Origin: Rhodanobacter sp. C05
GTDB taxonomy: Bacteria > Pseudomonadota > Gammaproteobacteria > Xanthomonadales > Rhodanobacteraceae
Length of the DNA: 64,000 nucleotides
Direction of reading: 5' to 3'
Assembly (NCBI RefSeq): GCF_002001165.1
Contig: NZ_MUNQ01000006.1
Span: forward strand, 62,001 to 126,000
In this document: positions 35,981 to 44,683 of the stretch, piece after piece
Numbering within the stretch: position 1 is the stretch's first letter
Layout of the letters: every line of letters starts with the position of its first letter
Program-made: the position numbers and the translations under genes
The notes under the pieces: generated by a model
What the model was told of the DNA's origin: nothing
Seen by the model: the letters and a program-made list of their open reading frames with translations, nothing else
Databases searched by the model: none

Positions 35981-37033
35981 TCACTTTGTTATTCGTGGTA
36001 TCCCGTGGCGCAGCAGCAACAGCAACTTTCTCGGCAACGGTGAGAAAACACGGAAGTATGCTCGCACTGGTGTGCTCCTTACATTACATACCTGACGTCT
36101 CAAGATGCGTAGCGTTTTCCATTGATGCCACAGTGCCTTGGGCACATTCGCATAAATATCAAGAAAGATGCGATGGTTCATTCGGATTGCGCTGACGATC
36201 ATTCCTTCAAGTAGAACAATGATCAAGTGGGTTGCCAGAAGCGGCCACATCAGTGGCGTTGGCGTGAAAATGAAAAGTACGAAGGTCTTGTTGCGCTCGC
36301 TCAGGCGTCTTCTCCTTACGCTGCTCTTGAGCCGGTTCCCATCGATGCGAGCCCCGCCAAAACTAGTGCCTAGGCGGTGACGAAAGCCGCTTCTGCTAGC
36401 AGTATGCACGCCCACACCGCACGAGCGAGCAAAGCAACACAGATAGAGATCTTCGGCAATCGACTCCATCCATTCCGGGAAGCCCCCCAGCGTGTTCCAC
36501 AGACTGCGCGAGATCCACAGACAAGCACCAATGGCCATGGCCACTTCGGTGCGCTTCGGGTCGAGATTGGGAATGGGGTTGTAGAACGGATCGAGCATGC
36601 AGCCACGATCAACCAGAGTCCCGGTGGTCCAGTCATATTGCGGCAAAGTGAGAATGACGGGGGAGGGGTCGCCCAGCGTTGTATCCATCAGCGTAGAAAG
36701 AGCATCGGGAAAGAGAGCGGCATCGTTGTTCAACAGCAGGATGTATTCGCCACGGGCATGTGCTGCCATGCGGTTATTGCTGATGCAGAAACCCACGTTT
36801 TTTGCACTGACTAGTACTTCGACCTGTGGATAGCAATCACGCAGCAGAGCCAGCGACTCGTCAGTCGAGGCATCGTCGTGGACGATGATCTCGACAGTGA
36901 ATTCGCCGTGCTGGGCGAGCACGGAATCCAGGCAGTCGGCCAGCAAGGCCACACCATTATAGTTTGCAATGCATACCGAACAGACCGGTGTTTCCGGGCG
37001 GTTCACGGCAGGATAGTGTTGAACCACGCCCAT
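35981..37033 (-). CDS. GT2 glycosyltransferase (rhamnosyltransferase-like)
   Basis: This 350-residue GT2 enzyme opens with VCIANYNGVALLADCLDSVL, has HDDASTDES and the LLLNNDAALFPDAL metal-binding region, and the GGFPEWMESIAEDLYLC acceptor/base motif typical of rhamnosyl- and N-acetylglucosaminyltransferases of O-antigen clusters. A hydrophobic segment near 255-280 may be a membrane anchor; the C-terminus is very basic. It is the last gene of a minus-strand run of five overlapping genes and overlaps the epimerase gene by 31 bp. Specific sugar unknown. Confidence 0.85.
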   Translation of the reverse strand: MGVVQHYPAVNRPETPVCSVCIANYNGVALLADCLDSVLAQHGEFTVEIIVHDDASTDESLALLRDCYPQVEVLVSAKNVGFCISNNRMAAHARGEYILLLNNDAALFPDALSTLMDTTLGDPSPVILTLPQYDWTTGTLVDRGCMLDPFYNPIPNLDPKRTEVAMAIGACLWISRSLWNTLGGFPEWMESIAEDLYLCCFARSCGVGVHTASRSGFRHRLGTSFGGARIDGNRLKSSVRRRRLSERNKTFVLFIFTPTPLMWPLLATHLIIVLLEGMIVSAIRMNHRIFLDIYANVPKALWHQWKTLRILRRQVCNVRSTPVRAYFRVFSPLPRKLLLLLRHGIPRITK

Positions 37034-37944
37034 GTATTTGCGATTCCTTCGTGCAGCAATGTCGTTGCGTTCCAGCCGTAATGCTGGCGGGCAAGGCTCG
37101 CGTCCATCACCACCCGCGGCGCATCCACAGCGCGACCAGTATCATAGGAACGTTGCAACACTCGACCGGTGACAGCCTCCATCACATTGAACAGTTCATT
37201 GAGGCTTACCCCGGCACCACTGCCAGCGTTAAGTACGCGTGCCCCGTCCGACATCGGCGTGGCCAGTGTGGCGATGCACAGTGCTACGAAATCCTCGATG
37301 TACAGATAATCACGAATGGCCGAACCGTCCCCCCAAACCGGTAAGGTTTCACCGCGGCTGATCTTACCCAGGCCGGTAGGGACGATGCCGAAGCCGGTGC
37401 GTTCGTACTGGCCGGGTCCGTAGATATTGGACGGCCGCAGGATGGTCGCGCCGCCACCGTACTGGCTACACCATGCGCCGATGAAATGTTCCGCGGTGAT
37501 CTTGCTTGCGCCGTGATAGGAGCGCGGTCGAACGGGGGAGGACTCGGTTGCGAGCTCTTCCGGCGCGGTGGCATACAGGCTACCGCCGGAGGATAGGTAG
37601 AGCAGATTCGACTGCGGATGCGTCTGCAGCGCCTGCAACAGGGCCAGGGTCGGACGCAGGTTGTGCTGCAGTTCCGCCATCGCATGACCGGCCGAGCTGC
37701 CCGGCGTGGAACGCGACGCCGTATGAATCACGGCACGGCTGCGCCTGAGCAGCGGCAGGAAATGTTCGGGTTCATTCGGTTCGCCGATGATGATATCGAC
37801 GTTAGCCAGAGCCAGGTCGATAGGTTGGCGGCTGACCGCGATCACTTGCTCGCCACGTTCTGCCAGCGTGCGAACCAGATGCGTCCCGACAAAGCCGCCT
37901 GCGCCCAGGATCAGGATGGAATCACTCAATGCTGTCGTTCCCAA
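37003..37944 (-). CDS. NAD-dependent nucleotide-sugar epimerase/dehydratase
   Basis: This 313-residue extended SDR has ILILGAGGFVGTHLV as its NAD site, YLSSGGSLYA (catalytic Ser), SYHGASKITAEH (Tyr-x3-Lys) and RPSNIYGPGQ, all in the style of UDP-glucose 4-epimerase and related enzymes. It would supply an epimerised or dehydrated NDP-sugar to the neighbouring glycosyltransferases. Its start overlaps the end of the GT4 gene by 23 bp and its end overlaps the GT2 gene by 31 bp, so expression is tightly coupled. The precise reaction is not decidable from sequence alone. Confidence 0.87.
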   Translation of the reverse strand: MGTTALSDSILILGAGGFVGTHLVRTLAERGEQVIAVSRQPIDLALANVDIIIGEPNEPEHFLPLLRRSRAVIHTASRSTPGSSAGHAMAELQHNLRPTLALLQALQTHPQSNLLYLSSGGSLYATAPEELATESSPVRPRSYHGASKITAEHFIGAWCSQYGGGATILRPSNIYGPGQYERTGFGIVPTGLGKISRGETLPVWGDGSAIRDYLYIEDFVALCIATLATPMSDGARVLNAGSGAGVSLNELFNVMEAVTGRVLQRSYDTGRAVDAPRVVMDASLARQHYGWNATTLLHEGIANTWAWFNTILP

Positions 37945-39082
37945 TCAGTCCTCGATAGATGCGAGTGTAGCGCTGTGCACAATCGTCCCAGGTACCGATC
38001 TCTCGAACGGCCCAATCGCGCGCCGCTGCGCCGAAACGCCGGTTGGTGTTGGCGTCCTCCAGTTGCATCAGTGCAGCGCCGTAAGCCTCAGTCGAGTCGC
38101 AAAGCATGCCTGTCACCCCATCATCTACGACGCTGGCATGCGCTGGCATGCGTGAGGCGATGATCGGTAGTGCCGCAGCCATGGCTTCCAGCATCACTTG
38201 CGGTCGGCCTTCAGCATGGCGACTTAGCGTAATCAGTCCGCAGGCGCCGGGAAACCAATCGGTGGCCAGTTGTTCAGGTGTTGCCGCGCCGTGGTAGTGA
38301 ACCCAGTCCGGTACGGTGACGCCCTCCTGCATCGGCCCAAACAGATGCAACTCGCGATCGGTGTGATGGAACAAATCATGCGACCATTCAAACAGGGGGC
38401 CGATCTTGTCGGCAGTCAAACGGGTCACCACCAGCCAGCGCTTGGATGCCTGTATGTTGAGAGTTCGCTGGATGGCGTACCAGCGTGGACTGATCCCAAA
38501 AGACACGGGGATCACCTCGGCGACATCGCCGAAAGCTGCCAACAGGGGGGCGTGCATCCATTCCGCATTAGGACATATCGCCACCTTGCGCCGGCGCATG
38601 ACCCGTCGCAGCAGGTGGCGCATGAGCGGCAGGCGCAGCAACTTCAGGTCATTGCCCAATACCGTGATCAGCGCCGGTTTGCCGTTGCGAGGCAACGGCA
38701 GGGCGCATTGCAGCCAGTTGATATGGTAGACGTCCACGGTGTGATGGCGACGGTAAGCTGCTGCGATCATGCGTAGCAGCTTCACTGGTGTCGACAGAGT
38801 GCGCACGCCGCCGCTGCGCATCAGATGGGAAATGCCACCGGCGGCCATCAATCGCTTCAGCCACGTTGCTTCCTGCGAAGTTGTGATCGATGTGGCCGTG
38901 ACCGGCAATTCGCCGGGTGGCGCCCAAACCGCAAGCTGGATGTCGCGTCGGCGGGCCAGTGCTGCCACCAGGTGCCGCATGAATACACCGCGCCAGTCCG
39001 CAACGTCGGCCGGATAGGATGTGCTTAGTAGTAACACGTGCAACACGTCGGACGATCCACGAGAAGGCTGGGTGTCACTCAT
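37922..39082 (-). CDS. GT4 glycosyltransferase
   Basis: This is a 386-residue GT-B fold retaining glycosyltransferase. The N-terminal half opens with VLLLSTSYPADVADWRGVFM; the donor-binding half includes WLVVTRLTADK and the GT4 E-x7-E-type motif RHAEGRPQVMLEAMAAALPII. It has no transmembrane segment. The start at 39082 forms an ATGA overlap with the preceding gene; a codon 21 bp further upstream is less likely. As part of the run behind the two TMTC-like genes it probably builds the lipid-linked glycan they use. Confidence 0.9.
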   Translation of the reverse strand: MSDTQPSRGSSDVLHVLLLSTSYPADVADWRGVFMRHLVAALARRRDIQLAVWAPPGELPVTATSITTSQEATWLKRLMAAGGISHLMRSGGVRTLSTPVKLLRMIAAAYRRHHTVDVYHINWLQCALPLPRNGKPALITVLGNDLKLLRLPLMRHLLRRVMRRRKVAICPNAEWMHAPLLAAFGDVAEVIPVSFGISPRWYAIQRTLNIQASKRWLVVTRLTADKIGPLFEWSHDLFHHTDRELHLFGPMQEGVTVPDWVHYHGAATPEQLATDWFPGACGLITLSRHAEGRPQVMLEAMAAALPIIASRMPAHASVVDDGVTGMLCDSTEAYGAALMQLEDANTNRRFGAAARDWAVREIGTWDDCAQRYTRIYRGLIGNDSIE

Positions 39083-41220
39083 CGCAAGCCCGGCAAGTCG
39101 CATAGTTCGGCCAGGGCTTGGTTCAGGCGCCCGCCGATGTTCAATGTCTGCAGTCGTTTCAATACGACGCGTGCGTCAACACTTCTACCCTGTGCTGCCA
39201 GCATACGGATCAAGGTGATCTGGTACGCGGGCTCATTCGGTGCGGCCTTGACGGCTTGCTGAATCATCTGCTCACCGAGCTCTTGGTCGTCCAGTACATT
39301 CCAGGCGTAGTCACCGTAGGTGGCAAGTAAACGCGCGCTGGGGTCGGGATGGGAGAGCGCGGCGTGGAAGGCGGCGATCATATGATCTCTGGGCAGGTCG
39401 CAATGTCGTTCGCGGTTGCACTGGGTCAGTGCGGCCAGCGAGCTCTCGTCCTGTACACCAGGTTTCCGTGCTTTCAGCTTGACGATCATGCTGTCCCACC
39501 AAGCGTCCTTCAGCGCCAGATGCATGCGTGAGTTCATGAAGATCAGCGCCTGCTCCGGCAGGATCGAAGAGTTCGGCAGTGCGGCGGATCGTTCCAGCGG
39601 GGCATAGGCCAGCTGGGTGAACGGGGAGTCCGGATCGTAGTGTGAGTTGATGATGTAGGTGCGACCGAGTTCGTATTGCGCACGTGGCGATTGCGGCACG
39701 CGGCTGGCCAGATCTTCGGCAAGCCGCAATGGGTTGCCCCAGGCATGGGCGGTGAGCGCGGTCAGTGCTGTCCAGCACAGCATCAAACCGGCCAGGAGGG
39801 CATACCGTGGAAGTGCCATCGGCAAGATGCCGACGACACTTCCTAGAGGAAGCATCGTTGGCGCAGCGAGCAGCGGAATGATCGCCAGCAGCAGGCCGAA
39901 ACTGGCGAAGTAGTTGCGGTGCTCGTAGATCAGCTCCAGCGGCAGGATGGTGCCGGTGAGCAGCTGGCAGCCGAGGAATAGTGCGATGCCGAGTGCGGCC
40001 AGCGGCTGGCGTCGGCGCAGCCAGATCATCAGCGCTATCAACACACCAAGAAACATGATGCTAGCCAGCGTGGTCCACGGTGTCAGTAGCCCACTCGAGA
40101 TTTGGAAATTGTCGTGATAGAACGACAGTGCATCCGACGTCGGCAGCAGAGTCCACACGATATAATCGACGATGATGCGCATCTCGCTGAACAGGCGTGT
40201 GCCCAGAGTGAAGTCCCGGGCGGCCCAGACTTCGGCGTTGAATATGCCAGGAAGCAACCACACCAGCCCCACCGCCATCGGTAGCGCAAGCACCAGCAGG
40301 AACAGCGCGATGATGCGGCGGTCGCGGCGCCAAGCCGGCGACGCCTCGGATGCGGTAGCTGCGGGGGCGGCGTTCTGGGAGCTTTGAAAACCGAACAGGA
40401 TCCACTCAATCAGGAACGCATAAAACGGCAACATTACCGCCGTTTCTTTGGCTAGGATACCGATCGCTGCCGGGATGGTAATGCTGACTAGACATAGGAT
40501 GAAGCCTCGGCTGGTGGTTGAATTCGCGTTCCAACCTGGTTCTTTCCTGTGAGCATGGGAAGGGACAGCGTAGATGGCAATGTTCATCCCCTGCATGCGC
40601 TGTCGTCCGGTGACATACCCGATCAGGCCAAGCAGCACGAACAGGTTGGCCATGCTCTCCATTCGTTGCACAACATAGAGCACGCCGGTGAGGTTGATTG
40701 GTAGCAGCAGCCAGCCGGCTGCGATCAGAGCGGCGATGATACCGACCGTCCGTGCTCCTGCCTCATGCACTATTTCGGTGCCCACTGGAGCAGCTTCAGT
40801 CGCTCCTAAAGCCGCTCCATCTGCGGATTGAGCTTTCTTGCGGACAGCAACCTGGATCAGCTCTTGGGACAGCAAAAACACCAGTAATCCGTTCAACAGG
40901 TGGATGACCAGGTTGGTGAACTTCATCCAATAGGGATCGAGCCCGCTTGCAAGGTAATTGGCGGCAAAACTCAGCGAGGCTAATGGCCGTTTGAATTCGC
41001 TGGCGGGCGACGACAGCGCGGCACGCACCAGCGAGGACACGCTGGCATCATGTGGCTGTACGCCGATGTTATCGACGATATTGGGGTAGTCATCGAACAG
41101 GTAGGCACCCGACAGTCCCATGCTGTAGATCGCGGTAGTTAGCATGAGCGCTGCCAGCAGCAGCCACCAGCCCGCACGGGTGTGGCCAGCCCTGGCTGGC
41201 GTTATAAGTGAGGCGTTCAT
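39079..41220 (-). CDS. TMTC-like GT-C membrane protein with helical-repeat tail (copy 1)
   Basis: This 713-residue polytopic protein has about ten hydrophobic helices in residues 15-500 and a soluble C-terminal domain (about 510-713) with weak TPR-like repeats. The first periplasmic loop holds an Asp-Asp pair (YLFDDYPNIVDN), then KRPLASLSF and NLVIHLLNGLLVFLL. This D-D plus RP-L plus N-x-L-x-H-L-x-N pattern is the hallmark of the TMTC O-mannosyltransferase group and recurs in two other proteins of this window. The probable role is transfer of a sugar from a polyprenyl-phosphate donor to a periplasmic acceptor. ATG 41220 overlaps the upstream stop (ATGA). Confidence 0.78.
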   Translation of the reverse strand: MNASLITPARAGHTRAGWWLLLAALMLTTAIYSMGLSGAYLFDDYPNIVDNIGVQPHDASVSSLVRAALSSPASEFKRPLASLSFAANYLASGLDPYWMKFTNLVIHLLNGLLVFLLSQELIQVAVRKKAQSADGAALGATEAAPVGTEIVHEAGARTVGIIAALIAAGWLLLPINLTGVLYVVQRMESMANLFVLLGLIGYVTGRQRMQGMNIAIYAVPSHAHRKEPGWNANSTTSRGFILCLVSITIPAAIGILAKETAVMLPFYAFLIEWILFGFQSSQNAAPAATASEASPAWRRDRRIIALFLLVLALPMAVGLVWLLPGIFNAEVWAARDFTLGTRLFSEMRIIVDYIVWTLLPTSDALSFYHDNFQISSGLLTPWTTLASIMFLGVLIALMIWLRRRQPLAALGIALFLGCQLLTGTILPLELIYEHRNYFASFGLLLAIIPLLAAPTMLPLGSVVGILPMALPRYALLAGLMLCWTALTALTAHAWGNPLRLAEDLASRVPQSPRAQYELGRTYIINSHYDPDSPFTQLAYAPLERSAALPNSSILPEQALIFMNSRMHLALKDAWWDSMIVKLKARKPGVQDESSLAALTQCNRERHCDLPRDHMIAAFHAALSHPDPSARLLATYGDYAWNVLDDQELGEQMIQQAVKAAPNEPAYQITLIRMLAAQGRSVDARVVLKRLQTLNIGGRLNQALAELCDLPGLR

Positions 41221-43307
41221 TGGTGGCCGGCAACCTTGGCTTGGGCGTCCTGACGTAGTGTATCGCGCAGCCGCTGGACCTCCTTCGGCCAGTAGTCCTG
41301 CCGCTGCAATACCCATGCGTGTAGCCATGGCATGCCACTGGTCGGCGACACTCGTGGCACCTGCAATGCGCGATAGTGATCAAGGTGAGCCAATCCCTCC
41401 TGTGGGTAGCCTGCGGCGCCGAGCAGCGCGGCCTGGTTCAGCGCGGCACCGGTACGTACGTCCAGGTCGAGTGCGGCGTTGAAATCGCGCAATGCCGCCG
41501 CCGGGTCATGTCGGGCCAGGGCAATGTGGCCCTTCAGATACAGTAGGTCCTGATGACGGCCGTCCACTTCGACCAGTTTCGGGTTGGCTAGTCCGGCGTC
41601 CAGCAGACTATCCAGCGTAGTCAGGTCGAGTCCGTGGCAACGGCCCTGTACGGCGGCTTCAATACTCGAGTCGAACCAGTGCGCCAGCAGGCTGCCGGGA
41701 TCGCGTGTACGGGAAATGGCCTGGCGTGCCAGCTCAAAGTCGCTGGCGGATACTTTGCCGAGCATGCAGTGCGCACCGATCAAATTGAAGCTGAGCTGTA
41801 CCTGATCCGGATCGGTGGGGAGCGCCGTAGTCAGGCGGGCGATGGCCTGCTGCGGTTTTCCGGCGGCCATTTCGAGCAGGGCTGCATTGGCCTGTGCGCG
41901 AGGCGAGCCGGGATTGAGTCGTGCCCACAACAGAGCTTGGTCGTGGGTGTTGCCCCATACCGCAGTGCAGGCATGGGTCATAACAGCGAGTCCGGATAGC
42001 AGCACGAAAGCCAGCGCGCTCTTGAGCATCGCCACAGATCGGAGCTTGTTCGGCATGGCCTTGTGTGGCCATGTCGCGACTAGGTGTTGGTTCCGTTGAG
42101 TGATGCCCACCAGCCACAAGGCTAGTGGCCAGAACATCAGCATCGCCGGGAGGTAGTTGCGATGCTCGAAGTAGAGCTCGAGCTGCAAGGTAGTGGACTC
42201 CATCATCTGGCCGACGAAATAAAACAGGATCGCTAAAGCCAGGGCAGGAAACTTAGTGCGCAGGCACCAAGCCCCTACGATGAGGCTGAATACAGCAAGC
42301 AGCGCGGGCAGAGTGGTCGCTGGCGACCACAGCGACGTCGAGGCTGACACCTGGTCATTGAACAGGCCTGGCGTGAACGGGCGTGGTAGCCACAGCAGAT
42401 CGAGATAATCCATAAGCACGCGTGGCTCGGTCAGCAAACGTTGGCCCATGGTCCAAGGTCGTAGTGCCGACACACCGTGGACGAAGCCGCTCCACCCGGC
42501 ATGCAGCAGATAAGCGCCAAGCAGCAGCGATGGCAGACCGGCAAGTAGCAGCATGCTTTGGCGATAGGCGGATGGCAGCGACTGCCTAGAACCGGAGGCG
42601 GGCAAGGCAGCCTCCGGTTCGCGCATCGCAGGACTGCACTGCTGCAGCCAGACGTACTCGATCACCAAAGCCAATGACGGCAGCAGGACACCGTTGGCTT
42701 TGCTGAGTACGCCAAATACAGTGCAGCCCCCTAGTCCGACCACGATCCAGCACAGTCCACGGCGCGGGCGATCATGCAGCATTGCGTGACGCCCATGCAG
42801 CCACAGCAGCAGGCCCAGCAAGGTGAAACTGGCAGGCAGCATGGCCTCGCGCTGCACGATATACAGCGTAGTCGAGACTAGCAGGGGATGCAGCAGCCAG
42901 AATGCGGCGCCGAGCACTGCGGCCACGTCATTGCGGCCACGTTCGGCTGGCACGAACGATTCACGGCCAAGACGGCGCAACAGCAGTGCCAGCAGCACAC
43001 CATTGAGCAAATGCAGTAACAGGTTCGTGCGCTTGAACGGATATGGTGCAGCTGGCCAATCGCGCGCATCGAGCAGAAAGCTCAGCAGCGCCATGGGCCG
43101 GCCGGTGGGGTCGGCTGCACCGGATGTGATGTAGCGAAAAAACGTGGCCCAGTTATCCACCGGCCCGCTGGTGCCTAGCGCGGGAAGATTGCCAAAGTCA
43201 TCGAAAAGGAAGCCGCCGTGCAAGCCTGGGGCATAAGCCCACACCGCGAGTGCGAGCACAGACGCAGCAAGCAACATGATAGAGAGAATTGAAAGTCGAT
43301 ATGACAT
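41217..43307 (-). CDS. TMTC-like GT-C membrane protein with helical-repeat tail (copy 2)
   Basis: This 696-residue protein has the same plan as its downstream neighbour: helix 1 (about 8-28), a first loop with GGFLFDDFGNLPALG, then GRPMALLSFLL and TNLLLHLLNGVLLALLL, many more helices to about residue 470, and a soluble TPR-like tail (about 480-696, for example DPAAALRDFNAALDLDVRTG). The paired acidic residues in the first loop match the catalytic position of GT-C enzymes. It starts 70 bp after the pilin stop, with the pilin terminator in between, and opens the five-gene overlapping run. Its acceptor might be pilin; this is inferred from position. Confidence 0.78.
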   Translation of the reverse strand: MSYRLSILSIMLLAASVLALAVWAYAPGLHGGFLFDDFGNLPALGTSGPVDNWATFFRYITSGAADPTGRPMALLSFLLDARDWPAAPYPFKRTNLLLHLLNGVLLALLLRRLGRESFVPAERGRNDVAAVLGAAFWLLHPLLVSTTLYIVQREAMLPASFTLLGLLLWLHGRHAMLHDRPRRGLCWIVVGLGGCTVFGVLSKANGVLLPSLALVIEYVWLQQCSPAMREPEAALPASGSRQSLPSAYRQSMLLLAGLPSLLLGAYLLHAGWSGFVHGVSALRPWTMGQRLLTEPRVLMDYLDLLWLPRPFTPGLFNDQVSASTSLWSPATTLPALLAVFSLIVGAWCLRTKFPALALAILFYFVGQMMESTTLQLELYFEHRNYLPAMLMFWPLALWLVGITQRNQHLVATWPHKAMPNKLRSVAMLKSALAFVLLSGLAVMTHACTAVWGNTHDQALLWARLNPGSPRAQANAALLEMAAGKPQQAIARLTTALPTDPDQVQLSFNLIGAHCMLGKVSASDFELARQAISRTRDPGSLLAHWFDSSIEAAVQGRCHGLDLTTLDSLLDAGLANPKLVEVDGRHQDLLYLKGHIALARHDPAAALRDFNAALDLDVRTGAALNQAALLGAAGYPQEGLAHLDHYRALQVPRVSPTSGMPWLHAWVLQRQDYWPKEVQRLRDTLRQDAQAKVAGHQ

Positions 43308-43321
43308 TGCAGTTCCACACC

Positions 43322-43352
43322 AAAAAAGAAGGGCCGCGCTGGGCGGCCCTTC
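43322..43352 (-). terminator. Intrinsic terminator after pilA
   Basis: A perfect 10-bp stem GAAGGGCCGC / GCGGCCCTTC with a five-base loop is followed, on the minus strand, by six T residues. It lies 25 bp past the pilin stop. It should end most pilin transcripts and allow only partial read-through into the TMTC-like operon. Confidence 0.92.
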
Positions 43353-43376
43353 CTGATCATCACAGAAACTATGAAG

Positions 43377-43820
43377 TTACTGACGGCACGAGGTCGGCAG
43401 GTACTTGGCAAGAACTGTGGTGTAAGTGGTGTTCTTGCAGCTCCACTCAATCGAACCGGCATGGGTGATGGCGGACAGGCTGAAAGTAGACGAGGCGATC
43501 GCCGTGTTAGCGGAGTTACCAAACTCCACCACGATTATGCCCGTTTTGGTTCCGACATTTACGTCCTTGACATATTTGCCGATGATCTCGTTGTCAGGGG
43601 CTAGACCGGCCGAAACGTTGCTTGGCGGGAAGCCGCCCGTATTCGAGTAATACTCGGCGATAGCCGTCTTGGCGCCATCGGCCAAGGTTGACGCTTCCGA
43701 TACCTGCGAACGAACCAGGTAGTCCTGGTAGGCCGGGATGGCGATGGCAGCGAGGATCGCGATGATCGCAACCACGATCATCAGTTCGATCAGTGTAAAG
43801 CCTTTCTGCATGTTCTTCAT
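43377..43820 (-). CDS. pilA: Type IV pilin (PilA-like, proximal to terminator)
   Basis: This 147-residue type IVa prepilin has a seven-residue leader (MKNMQKG) cut before Phe1, Glu5 present in [16 protein letters not shown], and the hydrophobic N-terminal helix followed by [15 protein letters not shown]. The C-terminal disulfide loop is delimited by the cysteines of EWSCKN and PTSCRQ; the loop is rich in Thr/Asn (KNTTYTT). ATG 43820 is preceded by GAGGAA. A sigma-54-type promoter lies about 130 bp upstream and a strong terminator downstream, so it forms its own transcript, as expected for a major pilin. It should be processed by PilD and assembled by PilB/PilC. Confidence 0.94.
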   Translation of the reverse strand: MKNMQKGFTLIELMIVVAIIAILAAIAIPAYQDYLVRSQVSEASTLADGAKTAIAEYYSNTGGFPPSNVSAGLAPDNEIIGKYVKDVNVGTKTGIIVVEFGNSANTAIASSTFSLSAITHAGSIEWSCKNTTYTTVLAKYLPTSCRQ

Positions 43821-43949
43821 GGTGGTTCCTCTGTAGTGGTTAGCTAACCGTTTGATGCCCCCTGAGCCCCGGTCCCGAATTCCCCCTAGCTTAGGATCGG
43901 ACCCCATACTCATGGTCAGGAACGACCAGGAAGCTCGCGGCAAAGCGAA

Positions 43950-43964
43950 GCAGGTTGTGTGCCA
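43950..43964 (-). promoter_or_regulatory. Sigma-54 (-24/-12) promoter of pilA
   Basis: On the minus strand the sequence reads TGGCACACAACCTGC: TGGCAC at -24 and CTGC at -12, with GG and GC exactly 10 bases apart. Transcription would start near 43938, giving a leader of about 118 bases. Pilin genes of gammaproteobacteria are typically RpoN/PilR-dependent, which agrees. Confidence 0.78.
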
Positions 43965-44045
43965 GCATTGCCGCGGGTGTATTTCCGCATACCGAAGGCT
44001 CCGGGATTGTGCCTCTCGTCACGAAAGGCTGCAAGCACTGGGATG

Positions 44046-44061
44046 ATTGGCTTGAGCCAAT
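44046..44061. promoter_or_regulatory. Palindrome upstream of the pilA sigma-54 promoter
   Basis: ATTGGCT-TG-AGCCAAT is a perfect 7-2-7 palindrome about 110-120 bp upstream of the predicted start of the pilA transcript, the distance expected for an enhancer-binding regulator. The rest of the 340-bp gap between the two pilin genes shows no gene; three TGTC motifs (44081, 44094, 44124) may also matter. Confidence 0.4.
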
Positions 44062-44160
44062 GTGAGGCAGGATCTGGTGCTGTCTGCAACACTTGTCATG
44101 ATCGGGCAGATAGTGACGTATTTTGTCAGTTTGTGTAATGAATGGCGGTAGGTACCCATA

Positions 44161-44598
44161 CTACTTGCGACAGGTCGTGGGCAGGTATTTGCCATCCAGC
44201 GTGCTTGGCGTGCACGACCACAGAATGCTGCCACCCGAGGTGGTTGGCGACAGCACTAACAGTGAATTGCGGATCGCTTGATTAGCTTTGGCACCTTGGA
44301 ACGCCACGGTGATTGCTCCACCGGTTACGTCAACGCTGGACACATAATTGCCGCTGATGGCGGTTTTCGCGGCCAACCCCGCGGACTGGTTGCTCGGTGG
44401 ATAGGTGCCGGTATTGGAGACGTAGTCCCAGACGGCGGATTTCGCTCCGGCAGCCAAGCTCATGCCCTCGGTGACCTGGGCACGGATCAGATAGTCCTGA
44501 TAGGCCGGAATGGCGATGGCGGCGAGAATGGCGATGATCGCCACCACGATCATGAGTTCAATCAAGGTAAAGCCTGCGGAAGCGCGCTGGTCTTGCAT
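44161..44598 (-). CDS. Type IV pilin (second, tandem copy)
   Basis: This 145-residue prepilin has a nine-residue leader (MQDQRASAG) before [16 protein letters not shown] with Glu5. The first 35 mature residues are nearly identical to those of the neighbouring pilin; the rest has diverged (TEGMSLAAGAKSAVWDY). The disulfide loop lies between the cysteines of LWSCTP and PTTCRK and is shorter than in the other copy. ATG 44598 is preceded by GGGGGA. It has its own sigma-54-type promoter. It may be an alternative major pilin or a minor subunit. The gene is followed on the minus strand by the other pilin after 340 bp. Confidence 0.93.
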   Translation of the reverse strand: MQDQRASAGFTLIELMIVVAIIAILAAIAIPAYQDYLIRAQVTEGMSLAAGAKSAVWDYVSNTGTYPPSNQSAGLAAKTAISGNYVSSVDVTGGAITVAFQGAKANQAIRNSLLVLSPTTSGGSILWSCTPSTLDGKYLPTTCRK

Positions 44599-44653
44599 GG
44601 ATGGTCCCCCTGAAGTCGGAGGATAGCAGGCATGTTTTATACCAACTCGAACC

Positions 44654-44668
44654 GCATAATGTGCGCCA
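44654..44668 (-). promoter_or_regulatory. Sigma-54-type promoter of the second pilin gene
   Basis: On the minus strand the sequence reads TGGCGCACATTATGC: GG and GC are 10 bases apart, as required, with one departure in each box from TGGCAC / TTGC. The start would be near 44642, 44 bases before the ATG. Two pilin genes with independent matches of the same type strengthen both calls. Confidence 0.65.
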
Positions 44669-44683
44669 CGTTGGGTTTCCGTA

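Noticed and set aside
43377-44598. TfpO/PilO-type glycosylation at a C-terminal serine of the pilins
   Set aside because: The pilins end in Gln and Lys after the last cysteine, not in Ser, so the P. aeruginosa group I mechanism does not apply.
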